Part shown: in pieces, positions 25,192 to 34,352 of the stretch
Numbering within the stretch: position 1 is the first letter of the stretch
How the letters are laid out: every line of letters starts with the position of its first letter
NCBI GenBank assembly: GCA_024225395.1
Contig: JAAEMR010000144.1
Location: 1 to 45,584 of the forward strand
DNA: 45,584 nt
Reading direction: 5' to 3'
From: Gammaproteobacteria bacterium
GTDB taxonomy: Bacteria; Pseudomonadota; Gammaproteobacteria; GCA-001735895
The notes under the pieces: generated by a model
Told to the model about the DNA's origin: nothing
The model's input: only the letters and a program-made list of their open reading frames with translations
Database searches by the model: none
Position numbers and translations under genes: made by a program

Positions 25192-25490
25192 GCTGGCTCA
25201 CCCTGTTAGCAATGGCAGCACTGGTGTTTATCAGTCGTTATATTTTTCTGGAACCTAAATTACCAATACGTCTTGGCCCTAAAATTTTGCACTTTCTGCA
25301 CTACACCGGACCCGCCGTATTAACCGCTATCTGGGCTCCCATCGTTTTTCATCAGAATGGTGAGTTAAACCTGGAAATTAATAATCCTTATTTTATTGCG
25401 GCCATCGTTGCTACCATACTGGCTATAACGACACGTAATGTTTTAATATCAACCGTGTTCAGCATGGCACTCTTTTTTATGATTAAATAA
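25188..25490 (+). CDS. azlD: AzlD-family protein, small subunit of the exporter
   Basis: A 100-residue membrane protein with about four helices. It matches AzlD/YgaH in length and in the motifs FISRYIF, the LHYTGPAVLTAIWAPI segment and ATILAITTRNVLISTV. The ATG overlaps the azlC stop by four bases, so the two subunits are translationally coupled. The ydiJ-like gene starts 38 bases later and may share the transcript. Confidence 0.9.
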   Translation: MSWLTLLAMAALVFISRYIFLEPKLPIRLGPKILHFLHYTGPAVLTAIWAPIVFHQNGELNLEINNPYFIAAIVATILAITTRNVLISTVFSMALFFMIK

Positions 25491-25528
25491 TGTCAGATAT
25501 GTATCGCGTTGATAAGAGTAGCGTTTAA

Positions 25529-28450
25529 ATGCCTTCAATTGATGACATCACACAGTTTATAAAATCACTTAAGCAGGCTGGTTTCACCGGAGACATTGAA
25601 TCTTCCTATGCAGAACGCATCGTTGCTTCAACCGATAACAGCATTTATCAACTAACACCTAAAGCAATTCTTTACCCACATGAACTGGATGATATTAATC
25701 GCGCTGTAAGCAGTGTTTACAAACATCGTCAAAAAGGGTTTTCACTGTGTGCCCGCGGTGGTGGCACCGGTACCAATGGACAATCTCTCAGTGATAATCT
25801 GATTCTTGATTGCTCAAGACATTTGAACAAAATCATCGATTTTGATAGTGAAAAGAAAACGATCACCGTACAACCCGGCGTTGTACTCGACCAGTTAAAC
25901 GACTTTTTAAAACCTCATGGTTTATTTTTCCCGATCGATATTTCATCTTCTTCCCGGGCAACACTTGGCGGAATGGTGGCCACCGATGCTTCAGGCAAAG
26001 GTTCATTAATTTATGGAAAAACATCAAACCATATTGAAAATATCGACATTGTCTTTGCAGATGGAACTGACTTTAACTGCAGCAATATTTCACTACAGGA
26101 TTTAAATCAATCTGACGTAATTAATTCAAAAATCATGCAAGCTGTCTACCATTTAACCGATCGGCAGCGTGATGAAATAGATAAAATATTTCCCGATATG
26201 AACAGAGGATTGACTGGCTACAACCTTCAACACTGTATTTCACACGAAAATTATTTTAACCCCTGTTATTTAATTGCAGGATCGGAAGGAACACTCGCGA
26301 TAACTCGCCAAATAACTCTTAGAGTGTTACCTGAACCCAGTCATAAAATGCTCACCGTTATTTTCTATGATAATTTTATACGGGGTCTGGAACATGTCCA
26401 GCCGTTACTGGATTCTAAACCCGCAGCTATCGAAATGCTGGATGATAAAATTCTTAACCTGGCTCGAAAAGACAGTATCTGGATTGAAGTAAAATCAATT
26501 TTGGATGAATTACCCAATGACGAGATAAAAGCCGTAAACTTTGTAGAACATGTAGGTAACAGTGAACTGGAACTCAAACAGTACCAACAGGATATTCAAA
26601 AAATACTGAATAAAACGACATCAACTTACAGCATCATTTTAAGTCAGGTGGTAACTGATCAAACGACAATATTTTCGCTATGGAACCTGAGAAAAAAAGC
26701 GGTCGGTTTACTGGGTCAGTCACAGGATGGAAAACGTGGCATTGCTTTCGTTGAGGATACTGCCGTTCCTCCACAAAATTTATCCAATTATGTCACCGGG
26801 TTTAAACAACTCCTGGATGATAATAAACTCGATTACGGCATGTATGGTCATGCCGATGCAGGCGTTTTGCACGTACGCCCTGGTCTCAACCTGTTGCAGG
26901 AAAAAGACCGAAAAATGATACGAAATATATCAGACCAGGTAGCTCAACTTGCTAAACAAAATGGCGGAGTTTTGTGGGGAGAGCATGGTCGAGGATTTCG
27001 AGGAGAATATACTCCATTATTTTTTGGTGAGACACTCTACCCGGTTTTATGTGAAATCAAAAAAATCTTTGACCCCTTTAATTTGCTCAACCCTCACAAA
27101 TTAACCACTCCAGATACCACTCAAACGGTGACAGCTCTTGATGCTATTACCCTGCGTGGTGAGTTAGATACTCAAATTACTTTGCACGAGCAACAATACT
27201 ATAAAAGCTCTTTATCCTGTAATGGAAACGGAGCCTGCTATAGCTGGCAACTGGAAGAAGCCATGTGCCCTTCATATAAAGCGACCCGAAATAAATTGTA
27301 CTCCCCAAAAGGGCGTGCAGCCATGTTACGCGAATGGTTACGCTTAAAAAACACGAACATATCAACCGATCAACTGAAGGAACTTGAACACACTCTTTTC
27401 CTCAGTTTACAACATTGCCTGTCCTGTAAATCCTGCACCTCCAGCTGTCCGCTAAAAGTCGATATCCCTGAATTAAAATCTCGCTTTTTACAGCAATGGT
27501 ATCAAAACAGAACAAGACCTGTTTCCGCTCTTTTTCAGCGTTATTTTGAAATATTGATTGCAACAGGTCGACAGTTCCCCCGTTTGAGTAATAGTTTGCT
27601 ACAAAACAAGCTTACACAAAGCATTTTACAGAAACTAACCGGGCTCGGGCATTTACCCGCATTTTCGGTTAAAGATCATTTAATGCCTACTGTAATCAGT
27701 CAGAAAAATATCAAACAGCTTAAAGCTGATGAAAAAGCCATCATATTAATGCGTGATAATTACATGCAGAGTTTTGACCGTAAAACACTTCAATCCTGTT
27801 CTGATGTTTTACAGCGTTTCGGGGTTAAAGTTTACCTCAGCGAAGTCATCCACAATGGAAAGTTACTTCATGTAAAGGGCTTTAGAAATGAGTTCAAGAG
27901 GCAAAGCAAACAGGTTCTACAGCAGCTCAAACCTTTAGCCGATACAGGTTTACCACTGATCAGTGTAGAAACAGTCACTGGTCTCATGTTCGACATGGAG
28001 TACCCTGAAATTTTACAACTCGATAACACCATTAAAGTTCACAGTATTGAATCTTTTCTATTAACTTTACTGCAGCAATCAAAAAAATTACCCGCGTTAA
28101 AAAGCTCAAAGCAAATCACTCTTTTACCCCATTGCATGGAACAAACCACGGCAAAAGAATCGTCCCAACAGTGGCAGGCTATCTATGAAAAACTGGGCAT
28201 ACCACTCACCGTCATCAATGCAGGCTGTTGCGGCATGTCAGGCCTGTTTGGACATGAACTGGAAAACAGCAAGCTATCCGACGATATTTTTAACCTCGTG
28301 TGGAAACCCACACTAAAATCGACTCATGGAATCGTTTTAGCCAGCGGATTTTCCTGCCGTTGTCAGAGTGAAAACCATCAGTTAACTACTATCCACCCTG
28401 TAGTCCATCTGGCAGAAATGATGATGTGTGAAGAAAGCAATTCATTATAA
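25529..28450 (+). CDS. ydiJ: YdiJ-type FAD/Fe-S D-2-hydroxyacid dehydrogenase
   Basis: A 973-residue fusion of a GlcD-like flavin domain and a GlcF-like iron-sulfur part; E. coli YdiJ, about 1018 residues, oxidises D-2-hydroxyglutarate or a similar D-hydroxy acid. Seen: FAD-binding domain (about 25-270) with ARGGGTGTNGQSL and ATLGGMVATDASGKGS, FAD-oxidase C domain (to about 520) with YGHADAGVLHVRPGLNL and GEHGRGFRGEY, then CNGNGACYSW (Cys564) with MCPSYKATRNKLYSPKGRAAM, the 4Fe-4S ferredoxin motif CLSCKSCTSSCP (Cys630, 633, 636, 640), and a heterodisulfide-reductase-like CCG at 900-902. All cofactor residues look intact. An L-lactate-type dehydrogenase wreck lies 1 kb downstream. Confidence 0.92.
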   Translation: MPSIDDITQFIKSLKQAGFTGDIESSYAERIVASTDNSIYQLTPKAILYPHELDDINRAVSSVYKHRQKGFSLCARGGGTGTNGQSLSDNLILDCSRHLNKIIDFDSEKKTITVQPGVVLDQLNDFLKPHGLFFPIDISSSSRATLGGMVATDASGKGSLIYGKTSNHIENIDIVFADGTDFNCSNISLQDLNQSDVINSKIMQAVYHLTDRQRDEIDKIFPDMNRGLTGYNLQHCISHENYFNPCYLIAGSEGTLAITRQITLRVLPEPSHKMLTVIFYDNFIRGLEHVQPLLDSKPAAIEMLDDKILNLARKDSIWIEVKSILDELPNDEIKAVNFVEHVGNSELELKQYQQDIQKILNKTTSTYSIILSQVVTDQTTIFSLWNLRKKAVGLLGQSQDGKRGIAFVEDTAVPPQNLSNYVTGFKQLLDDNKLDYGMYGHADAGVLHVRPGLNLLQEKDRKMIRNISDQVAQLAKQNGGVLWGEHGRGFRGEYTPLFFGETLYPVLCEIKKIFDPFNLLNPHKLTTPDTTQTVTALDAITLRGELDTQITLHEQQYYKSSLSCNGNGACYSWQLEEAMCPSYKATRNKLYSPKGRAAMLREWLRLKNTNISTDQLKELEHTLFLSLQHCLSCKSCTSSCPLKVDIPELKSRFLQQWYQNRTRPVSALFQRYFEILIATGRQFPRLSNSLLQNKLTQSILQKLTGLGHLPAFSVKDHLMPTVISQKNIKQLKADEKAIILMRDNYMQSFDRKTLQSCSDVLQRFGVKVYLSEVIHNGKLLHVKGFRNEFKRQSKQVLQQLKPLADTGLPLISVETVTGLMFDMEYPEILQLDNTIKVHSIESFLLTLLQQSKKLPALKSSKQITLLPHCMEQTTAKESSQQWQAIYEKLGIPLTVINAGCCGMSGLFGHELENSKLSDDIFNLVWKPTLKSTHGIVLASGFSCRCQSENHQLTTIHPVVHLAEMMMCEESNSL

Positions 28451-28511
28451 GCCACAGGATTAATTTTGGTGTATTATTTATTGACGAGCTATAAACTTCT
28501 GGTATATAGAA

Positions 28512-29135
28512 ATGAATAAAGAAAAAGAAGAGAAAACCCGATCTTCTGACGACTCAACTCCAGATTCAAGCGAAAAAAAACCTGTAGAACTTGAAGAGGT
28601 GCTGGCCAATTTTGTAACTTCCTTCGAAACCAGCGCCCAACGTTGGGAAAATACCATATACCCATTCATCAATTCATTTCAGTCCAGTACTAAACGCTGG
28701 GAAAGAATGATTTACCCCACCATGATCATCTTTGGAGTCATGGCATTTTCCGGGTTCTGGTTAATCTACAGCCTGACCAATGATGTACATGAACTGGCTC
28801 GCAATGTCGACCCCAAGATGGAAAGGAATCTGGCGCATATGGCCGATAATATCTCTCAGTTATCTATTAGTGTTGAGTCCATGACCATGGAAGTCAAAAC
28901 GATGCGTACTCATATCGCTAATATGGATAGCTCGACCTATAGTATGCACCGGGACATGCGTGCTATCTCTTTAAAATTAGACACCTTGCCACCATTGCTG
29001 CTCTCTGTTCAGGATATGGACCAATCCATGAAAGTTATGACCGTTAATACCAGTAGAATGAGTTACGATATGCAGGATATGAATGACACCATAGGGCCAC
29101 CCATGTCATTCATGAATACATTTTCTCCGTGGTAA
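28512..29135 (+). CDS. Membrane-anchored coiled-coil protein rich in Met, unknown function
   Basis: A 207-residue protein: a charged N-terminus (1-30), a pair of similar units SAQRWENTIYPFI and STKRWERMIYPTM (about 41-70), one membrane helix (about 72-90), then a long periplasmic coiled coil with regular Met spacing (MADNISQLSISVESMTMEV, MRTHIANMDSSTYSMHRDM) and a closing MSYDMQDMNDTIGPPMSFMNTFSPW. I recall similar Met-rich proteins from sulfur-oxidising and other gammaproteobacteria, without a known function. It follows ydiJ by 61 bases on the same strand. Confidence 0.7.
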   Translation: MNKEKEEKTRSSDDSTPDSSEKKPVELEEVLANFVTSFETSAQRWENTIYPFINSFQSSTKRWERMIYPTMIIFGVMAFSGFWLIYSLTNDVHELARNVDPKMERNLAHMADNISQLSISVESMTMEVKTMRTHIANMDSSTYSMHRDMRAISLKLDTLPPLLLSVQDMDQSMKVMTVNTSRMSYDMQDMNDTIGPPMSFMNTFSPW

Positions 29136-29368
29136 TTGACTCGCATTTCTCACCAGATGGAAAAGCCCGTAGTTTGTCTTTTAATCCACAGGGAATTTCA
29201 ATATTCCGGGCATCCTGCCCTTCAGGTCAGCGGAGCTGATCAAACCTGTTCCAGACAGATTTGTCAGTCAGAAATACACACGGTTATTCCACTTCTTCAG
29301 AAAGCTCCTTGTGAATCCAGATACATACGCAATCACCTTGCTCACTGGTGAGAAATGCGGGTTAAACG

Positions 29369-29690
29369 TTATACGACCGGTCCAGTGCGGCCAAATAATT
29401 CAGAATCCGCATCGAGGTTGTGCCGACCTAAGTTCGTTAGTTGACGCTCTCCGCAAAATGCCAGGTGATATCCAGTTCATTCTGAATAATTTTTAAAGCC
29501 TGTTCTACACCCTGTTATCCGTTAACTGCCAGCCCATACACAAATGGTCGTCCAATATAAACAGCTTTAGCGCCCAGGCATACAGCTTTAAGTACACCCT
29601 GACCGGAACCTATTCCTCCATCCATGTACACTTCAATTTTATCTCCGACCGCATCAACAATTCCACCCAGTGCAAATATTGATGATTAGA
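29369..29690 (-). pseudogene. Remnant of an FMN-dependent L-2-hydroxyacid dehydrogenase (LldD-like), C-terminal part
   Basis: Read on the minus strand, [49 protein letters not shown] and QGVEQALKIIQNELDIT are the C-terminus of the lactate-oxidase/LldD family. An in-frame TAA at 29515-29517 replaces a probable GAA (NG-E-QGV). At 29463/29464 one base is missing: adding an A restores ITMAFCGERQL, whose frame runs on to TAA 29369-29371. A bare SNH at 29682-29690 may be the start of the SNHGGRQ active-site motif, with the intervening bases deleted. The N-terminal two thirds are gone. The flanking stretches 29136-29368 and 29691-29908 hold no gene I can support. Confidence 0.85.
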
Positions 29691-29908
29691 CATTAATACT
29701 AAAAAACAGCCTGTTTTATTAATATTTCCCTGTTATCAAGTAAGTTTACATAGCATTTAAAACCTAGCTAACTACGTAAACTCAGGCTTTCATCTATACT
29801 AGAAATCAGTGAGTGAGGAAATAAATTAATCACAATCTATATTTACCATAACAAAGTCAATTTAATCATTGACTTACGCAATCTTTATAATGCAATATAT
29901 AAAAAATC

Positions 29909-32023
29909 ATGTATAACTCGGCAAATGAATTAACAGATCTGGATTACACCAGACTGCCACCAGCACCTCATATTTTAATCAAACTAATAGATCTGTTCCA
30001 TAAAACAGACGTCAGTTTTGAAGAGCTGGAAGCTATTATCACTAAAGATACAGCACTGTGCAGTAAGGTCATATCTATCTCTAGCTCCGCGGCTTTATGT
30101 CAGTGGAATGATGTGCGTGAGCTTAAACAAATTCTTGTCATTCTGGGCACTAAAACCATCAAGTCGATTGCCTTGACCTCGGCAGTTCACCAGTTTTTTT
30201 CACAATTCTCCAAAGAACTGGGGGAAACACTGGGTAGTCTATGGCTCGATTCTCTGATTTGCGCTCATTTATCTAAACAACTGGCTAAACTGACCGGCTA
30301 CGAATCTCCAGATGAAGCTCATCTTGCCGGATTAATGCACATGCTTGGCCAACTGATATTTTTATCTAATGAGCCAGAGCGGTATCAATCAATGATGGCT
30401 TCAGCCTCTGATCAGAGCGCTCTTTTATATCAGGAACAGGAAAACTTTGGAATTCTCAGTGCGGACCTGGGTGCAGACATTATTTCCAGATGGGGCATAG
30501 ACTCCATTTTACACGATGCTGTTCGATACCAGCATAGACCTGCAGATTTATTACAGGATGCACATCCCCTGATCAAGTTAACTAACCTGTCATCACAGTT
30601 ATGTAACCGGTTAAACCATACGAATAAAAAATACCTGGTTGAAGATCACTATTTCGGGTTGAATCAGTCGGTTATTGAAAACCTGGTATTACAGGCTACA
30701 AAAGAGGCAATCACCGATGCCAGAAGCTTTGGTGTTGACGTCGATGAAGACCCCACTATCCCACTCGCCAATATCGATGATGAAGCCATTCGCATCGAAC
30801 TGGCTCGCCGCGTTAGACAAATAGCATTGCTGGAAGGTATTGAAAATAATGTCTCCGAGCTTGATGATATTTCTGACATGATGAAAATGGTGAGTGAAAA
30901 CCTGCAATTATTATTCGGCCTGTCTACCACCATATTCTTTTTTCCAGACAGTAATCAATCCATATTAACTGGAATAGCCAGCCATAGTAAAAATTTACCA
31001 GCCAGTGGTTCCTTCATCATAAAGTTTAAACCACAACGTAGCCTGGTGACAGAATCAGCGCTGCAGAATAGTATTCTAAATACTCGGCAGCAGAATATTT
31101 TTACTGAATTAACGGTTATAGATCATCAGATACAGGATGCATTGATGTCGCCTCAGTTTATCTGTCTACCGTTGATTTGCAGCGATCAGTTAATGGGTGT
31201 CATTGCCATCGGATGCGATGATCAACAGATAGAAAAGGTAAATAAAGATAATGAATTGCTCTGTCACTTTGCTTCTATCATTGCCAGTTCTTTAGCACAT
31301 CAACAGCAGTTAACTCATAAACACCAACAGCACTTAGATATAAAGCAGCAGGAAATTGAGGTTCACACGAGAAAAATAATTCATGAAGTGAATAATCCAC
31401 TGACGATTATTAATAATTACCTGGATATCCTGGCACTGGATATGGAGAAGGACTCCAAAAATAAAACTCACATCACAACTATAAAGTCTGAAATAGATCG
31501 AGTGGGTGAAATATTGCTGCAATTGAAAGATGATCAAGTGGTTGAGTTTAATGATCAGCCCATAGTCGACATCAATTTAATCATCAGCAAACTGGTTGAA
31601 ATTTTCAAGCCAACATTTTATAACCTGAATAATATAACAAGCCATGTTGAGCTAGACCCGGCCTTGCCTTTAATTTCTACTGATCAAAATAAATTCAAGC
31701 AAGTCATTACTAATTTACTCAGAAATGCCGCTGAAGCAGTCGCTGAAAATGGCACTATATATATAAAAACTAAAGCACGAGTCATTCAGAACAAAAAACA
31801 ATACATTGAAATAACAATTTCAGATGATGGGCCCGGTATCCCGGAGAAAGTTCTCAATCATTTATTTTCTCCTATCGAGTCAACCAAGGGTGCGAGTCAC
31901 TCCGGCCTTGGTTTAACTATTGTGAACAAGCTCGTTATGGAATTAAAAGGAAATATAAGTTACAGCACATCGGATCAGGGTGGAGCACAATTCATCATCC
32001 TTTTACAACGAAACCAGGGGTAA
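29909..32023 (+). CDS. HDOD-GAF-histidine kinase hybrid sensor
   Basis: A 704-residue cytoplasmic protein with no membrane segment. Residues about 15-220 form an HDOD domain (LPPAPHILIKLIDLF, DTALCSKVISISSSAALC, EAHLAGLMHMLGQL, and DAVRYQHRP). About 315-470 looks like a GAF domain (LQLLFGLSTTIFFFPDSNQ, FICLPLICSDQLMGVIAIG). The kinase core has the phospho-acceptor His492 in KIIHEVNNPLTIINNYL and an ATPase domain with QVITNLLRNAAEAV (N box), DDGPGIPEKVLNHLFSPIESTK (G1/F) and HSGLGLTIV (G2), all intact. It is followed 8 bases later by a REC-PAS-GGDEF-EAL gene, its likely partner. The joining of HDOD to a kinase is uncommon. Confidence 0.88.
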   Translation: MYNSANELTDLDYTRLPPAPHILIKLIDLFHKTDVSFEELEAIITKDTALCSKVISISSSAALCQWNDVRELKQILVILGTKTIKSIALTSAVHQFFSQFSKELGETLGSLWLDSLICAHLSKQLAKLTGYESPDEAHLAGLMHMLGQLIFLSNEPERYQSMMASASDQSALLYQEQENFGILSADLGADIISRWGIDSILHDAVRYQHRPADLLQDAHPLIKLTNLSSQLCNRLNHTNKKYLVEDHYFGLNQSVIENLVLQATKEAITDARSFGVDVDEDPTIPLANIDDEAIRIELARRVRQIALLEGIENNVSELDDISDMMKMVSENLQLLFGLSTTIFFFPDSNQSILTGIASHSKNLPASGSFIIKFKPQRSLVTESALQNSILNTRQQNIFTELTVIDHQIQDALMSPQFICLPLICSDQLMGVIAIGCDDQQIEKVNKDNELLCHFASIIASSLAHQQQLTHKHQQHLDIKQQEIEVHTRKIIHEVNNPLTIINNYLDILALDMEKDSKNKTHITTIKSEIDRVGEILLQLKDDQVVEFNDQPIVDINLIISKLVEIFKPTFYNLNNITSHVELDPALPLISTDQNKFKQVITNLLRNAAEAVAENGTIYIKTKARVIQNKKQYIEITISDDGPGIPEKVLNHLFSPIESTKGASHSGLGLTIVNKLVMELKGNISYSTSDQGGAQFIILLQRNQG

Positions 32024-32031
32024 AAAAAATT

Positions 32032-34230
32032 ATGTCCGGAACAAAACCATCTATTCAATATCGGACCACCGATGGTTTAGCTTCTATTATGGCAAGAGCT
32101 AACACGCATGATAAAGACATTAACAAATCCAGTTATCAAATTTTAATCATTGATGACAACATTAACCTTCTGTACAGCACCCAGGCTTTGGTTGAAGCGA
32201 ACGGCTACCGATGTATTATTGCCGATGGCGGTGAAGCCGGTTTAAATGTATTGAACCGTATGGCCATAGACATAGTGCTGCTTGATCTATCCATGCCTGA
32301 AATCGATGGATACGCCGTTCTAAAACATATCCATGACCAGAAAATTGATACTGATGTCATTGTGGTGAGTGGTGAATCAACATTTGATAATGCGGCCACT
32401 GTATTCAAATCAGGTGCTCTGGACTTTCTGAGTAAGCCTTATAAGTCATCTCAGTTACTGTCAACCATCGATAACGTAGCTTATAAGAGAGGTCTTAAAA
32501 TAAACCTCAAGGCTACACAAAACCAACTGGAAGAATCAGAACAGCGCTATCGTTTTATAGTCAGTTATTCTCCCGATATTATTTATATGATTGATCACCG
32601 GGGGTTTTTTACCTTCATCAATGACAGGGTGACAGATTTACTCGGTTACAAACCCGATGAATTAGTCGGCGAGCATTTTTCTACACTGGTTCATGAAGAT
32701 GACCTGATGATTGCTGAACATATATTTAATGAACGCCGCACGGGTGATCGTTCCAGTCATAATGTTGAATTCAGACTAAAATCCACCGATCCCGAAGTTT
32801 TATCAAAACCTTTCGAATCCAGCTCTATTGTAATCGAGCTCTGCTCTATGGGGGTGTATGAAAACAAGGCAGATGGTACTCCATATTTAGGAACCTACGG
32901 CGTAGCAAGGGATATCAGCGATCGTAAAAAAGACCAGGAAATGATTCATTTTCAGGCTTACCATGATTTACTCACCCGACTGCCCAATCGCGAATTATTT
33001 CTTGATCGATTAAACCTGTCCATCAATCAGGCTGAAAGAAAAAAGGCTATGCTGGCCGTACTTTTTCTTGATATGGATGGCTTTAAATTCATCAATGATT
33101 CTCTAGGGCATGTTATTGGAGATAGCCTGCTGCAGCGGGTTGCTTTACGCCTGCAGGAAACATTACGGGATACCGATACCATTTCACGTATTGGCGGTGA
33201 TGAGTTCAGCATTTTAATTCCTGAGCTGCAAAACCGTGAAGAAGCAGGTCTGGTTTCACAAAAAATACTGGATGCATTCAGCAAACCCATCATTCTGGAT
33301 AATCATGAAATCACCATTAGTTTTAGCATCGGAATTTCAATGTTTCCCGATGATGCATCCTGTACCGAAGAACTGATAAAAAATTCCGACATGGCGATGT
33401 ACCATATAAAAGGACGGGGTAAGAATGGATTTGAATATTTCTCCGATCATATGCAAAGTATTTATCAATACAGACATACGATTGAGCAGGATATAAGAAA
33501 GGCCCTCGACAACGATCAATTCGAAGCGTATTACCAGCCACAATACAATATTAATACTCAGGAAATTACCGGGCTGGAAGCACTTATTCGTTGGAACCAT
33601 CCTGATAAAGGGCTCATTACGCCAGATCATTTTATTCCTGTTGCAGAAGAGATTGGGCTTATCTGTGAAATTGGCCGATATATGCTTGATACCGGCTGCA
33701 AACAATTAAAATCATGGATAGATCAGGGCATAGAACCCTTAAAACTATCCATCAATGTTTCTGCTTTCCAGTTGGCCGAAAGTAATTTCGATGTGGTCAT
33801 TTGTGACCTGACAAAGAAATACAAATTACCTCCTCATTTATTAATGGTAGAAATTACAGAAACGTCATTAATGCAGGATATGGAACAGGTTATTCCTCGC
33901 TTAAAAAACCTGGTTAAATGTAACATCGGTATCTGTATCGATGATTTCGGGGTGGGTTACTCATCCCTCTCCTATCTGCAGATTCTACCCATCGACATTC
34001 TTAAAGTTGACCGGTCTTTTCTCAGTTGCATTACTGAAAATCATGAAAAAGCCTGTATTATCAAAGCTATTGTAGCGATGGCCAGAGAGCTGGAGCTTGA
34101 TGTAATTGTAGAAGGAGTTGAAACCCAACAGCAGTTAAATTATATAAAAAACATCGGCTGTTCAATCGTTCAGGGGTTTCTGCTTGGGCGTCCTTTACCG
34201 GAAAGTGAGGTTAGAAAATTACTCAAGTAA
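32032..34230 (+). CDS. Response regulator REC-PAS-GGDEF-EAL (c-di-GMP turnover)
   Basis: A 732-residue protein. Domains in order: a receiver (about 36-150) with phospho-acceptor Asp85 in VLLDLSMPEIDGY and the Lys of FLSKPYK; PAS (about 165-290) with YRFIVSYSPDIIYMIDHRGFF; GGDEF (about 305-470) with an intact GGDEF at 388-392 (SRIGGDEFSIL); and EAL (about 485-725) with intact EAL at 516-518, EITETSLMQD, IDDFGVGYSSLSYLQ and LKVDRSF. Both synthase and phosphodiesterase active sites look competent, so net c-di-GMP output is probably set by receiver phosphorylation and the PAS ligand. It is co-directional with and 8 bases from the HDOD-kinase gene, the obvious donor. Confidence 0.93.
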   Translation: MSGTKPSIQYRTTDGLASIMARANTHDKDINKSSYQILIIDDNINLLYSTQALVEANGYRCIIADGGEAGLNVLNRMAIDIVLLDLSMPEIDGYAVLKHIHDQKIDTDVIVVSGESTFDNAATVFKSGALDFLSKPYKSSQLLSTIDNVAYKRGLKINLKATQNQLEESEQRYRFIVSYSPDIIYMIDHRGFFTFINDRVTDLLGYKPDELVGEHFSTLVHEDDLMIAEHIFNERRTGDRSSHNVEFRLKSTDPEVLSKPFESSSIVIELCSMGVYENKADGTPYLGTYGVARDISDRKKDQEMIHFQAYHDLLTRLPNRELFLDRLNLSINQAERKKAMLAVLFLDMDGFKFINDSLGHVIGDSLLQRVALRLQETLRDTDTISRIGGDEFSILIPELQNREEAGLVSQKILDAFSKPIILDNHEITISFSIGISMFPDDASCTEELIKNSDMAMYHIKGRGKNGFEYFSDHMQSIYQYRHTIEQDIRKALDNDQFEAYYQPQYNINTQEITGLEALIRWNHPDKGLITPDHFIPVAEEIGLICEIGRYMLDTGCKQLKSWIDQGIEPLKLSINVSAFQLAESNFDVVICDLTKKYKLPPHLLMVEITETSLMQDMEQVIPRLKNLVKCNIGICIDDFGVGYSSLSYLQILPIDILKVDRSFLSCITENHEKACIIKAIVAMARELELDVIVEGVETQQQLNYIKNIGCSIVQGFLLGRPLPESEVRKLLK

Positions 34231-34352
34231 CTTCAGCTCATATATCCAGGAACAGTTTAAAAGTAATATAATCATTTTAGGACCAAGCCATTATTACTTG
34301 ATGTTCTCAACTAATAATACCCGAACCAGGGATCTTCTAACCTTAATGTAAC

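Noticed and set aside
29136-29496. Two ORFs of 60-71 codons after the Met-rich protein
   Set aside because: No family pattern and no ribosome-binding sites. The second lies opposite the LldD-like remnant, whose minus-strand reading explains it.
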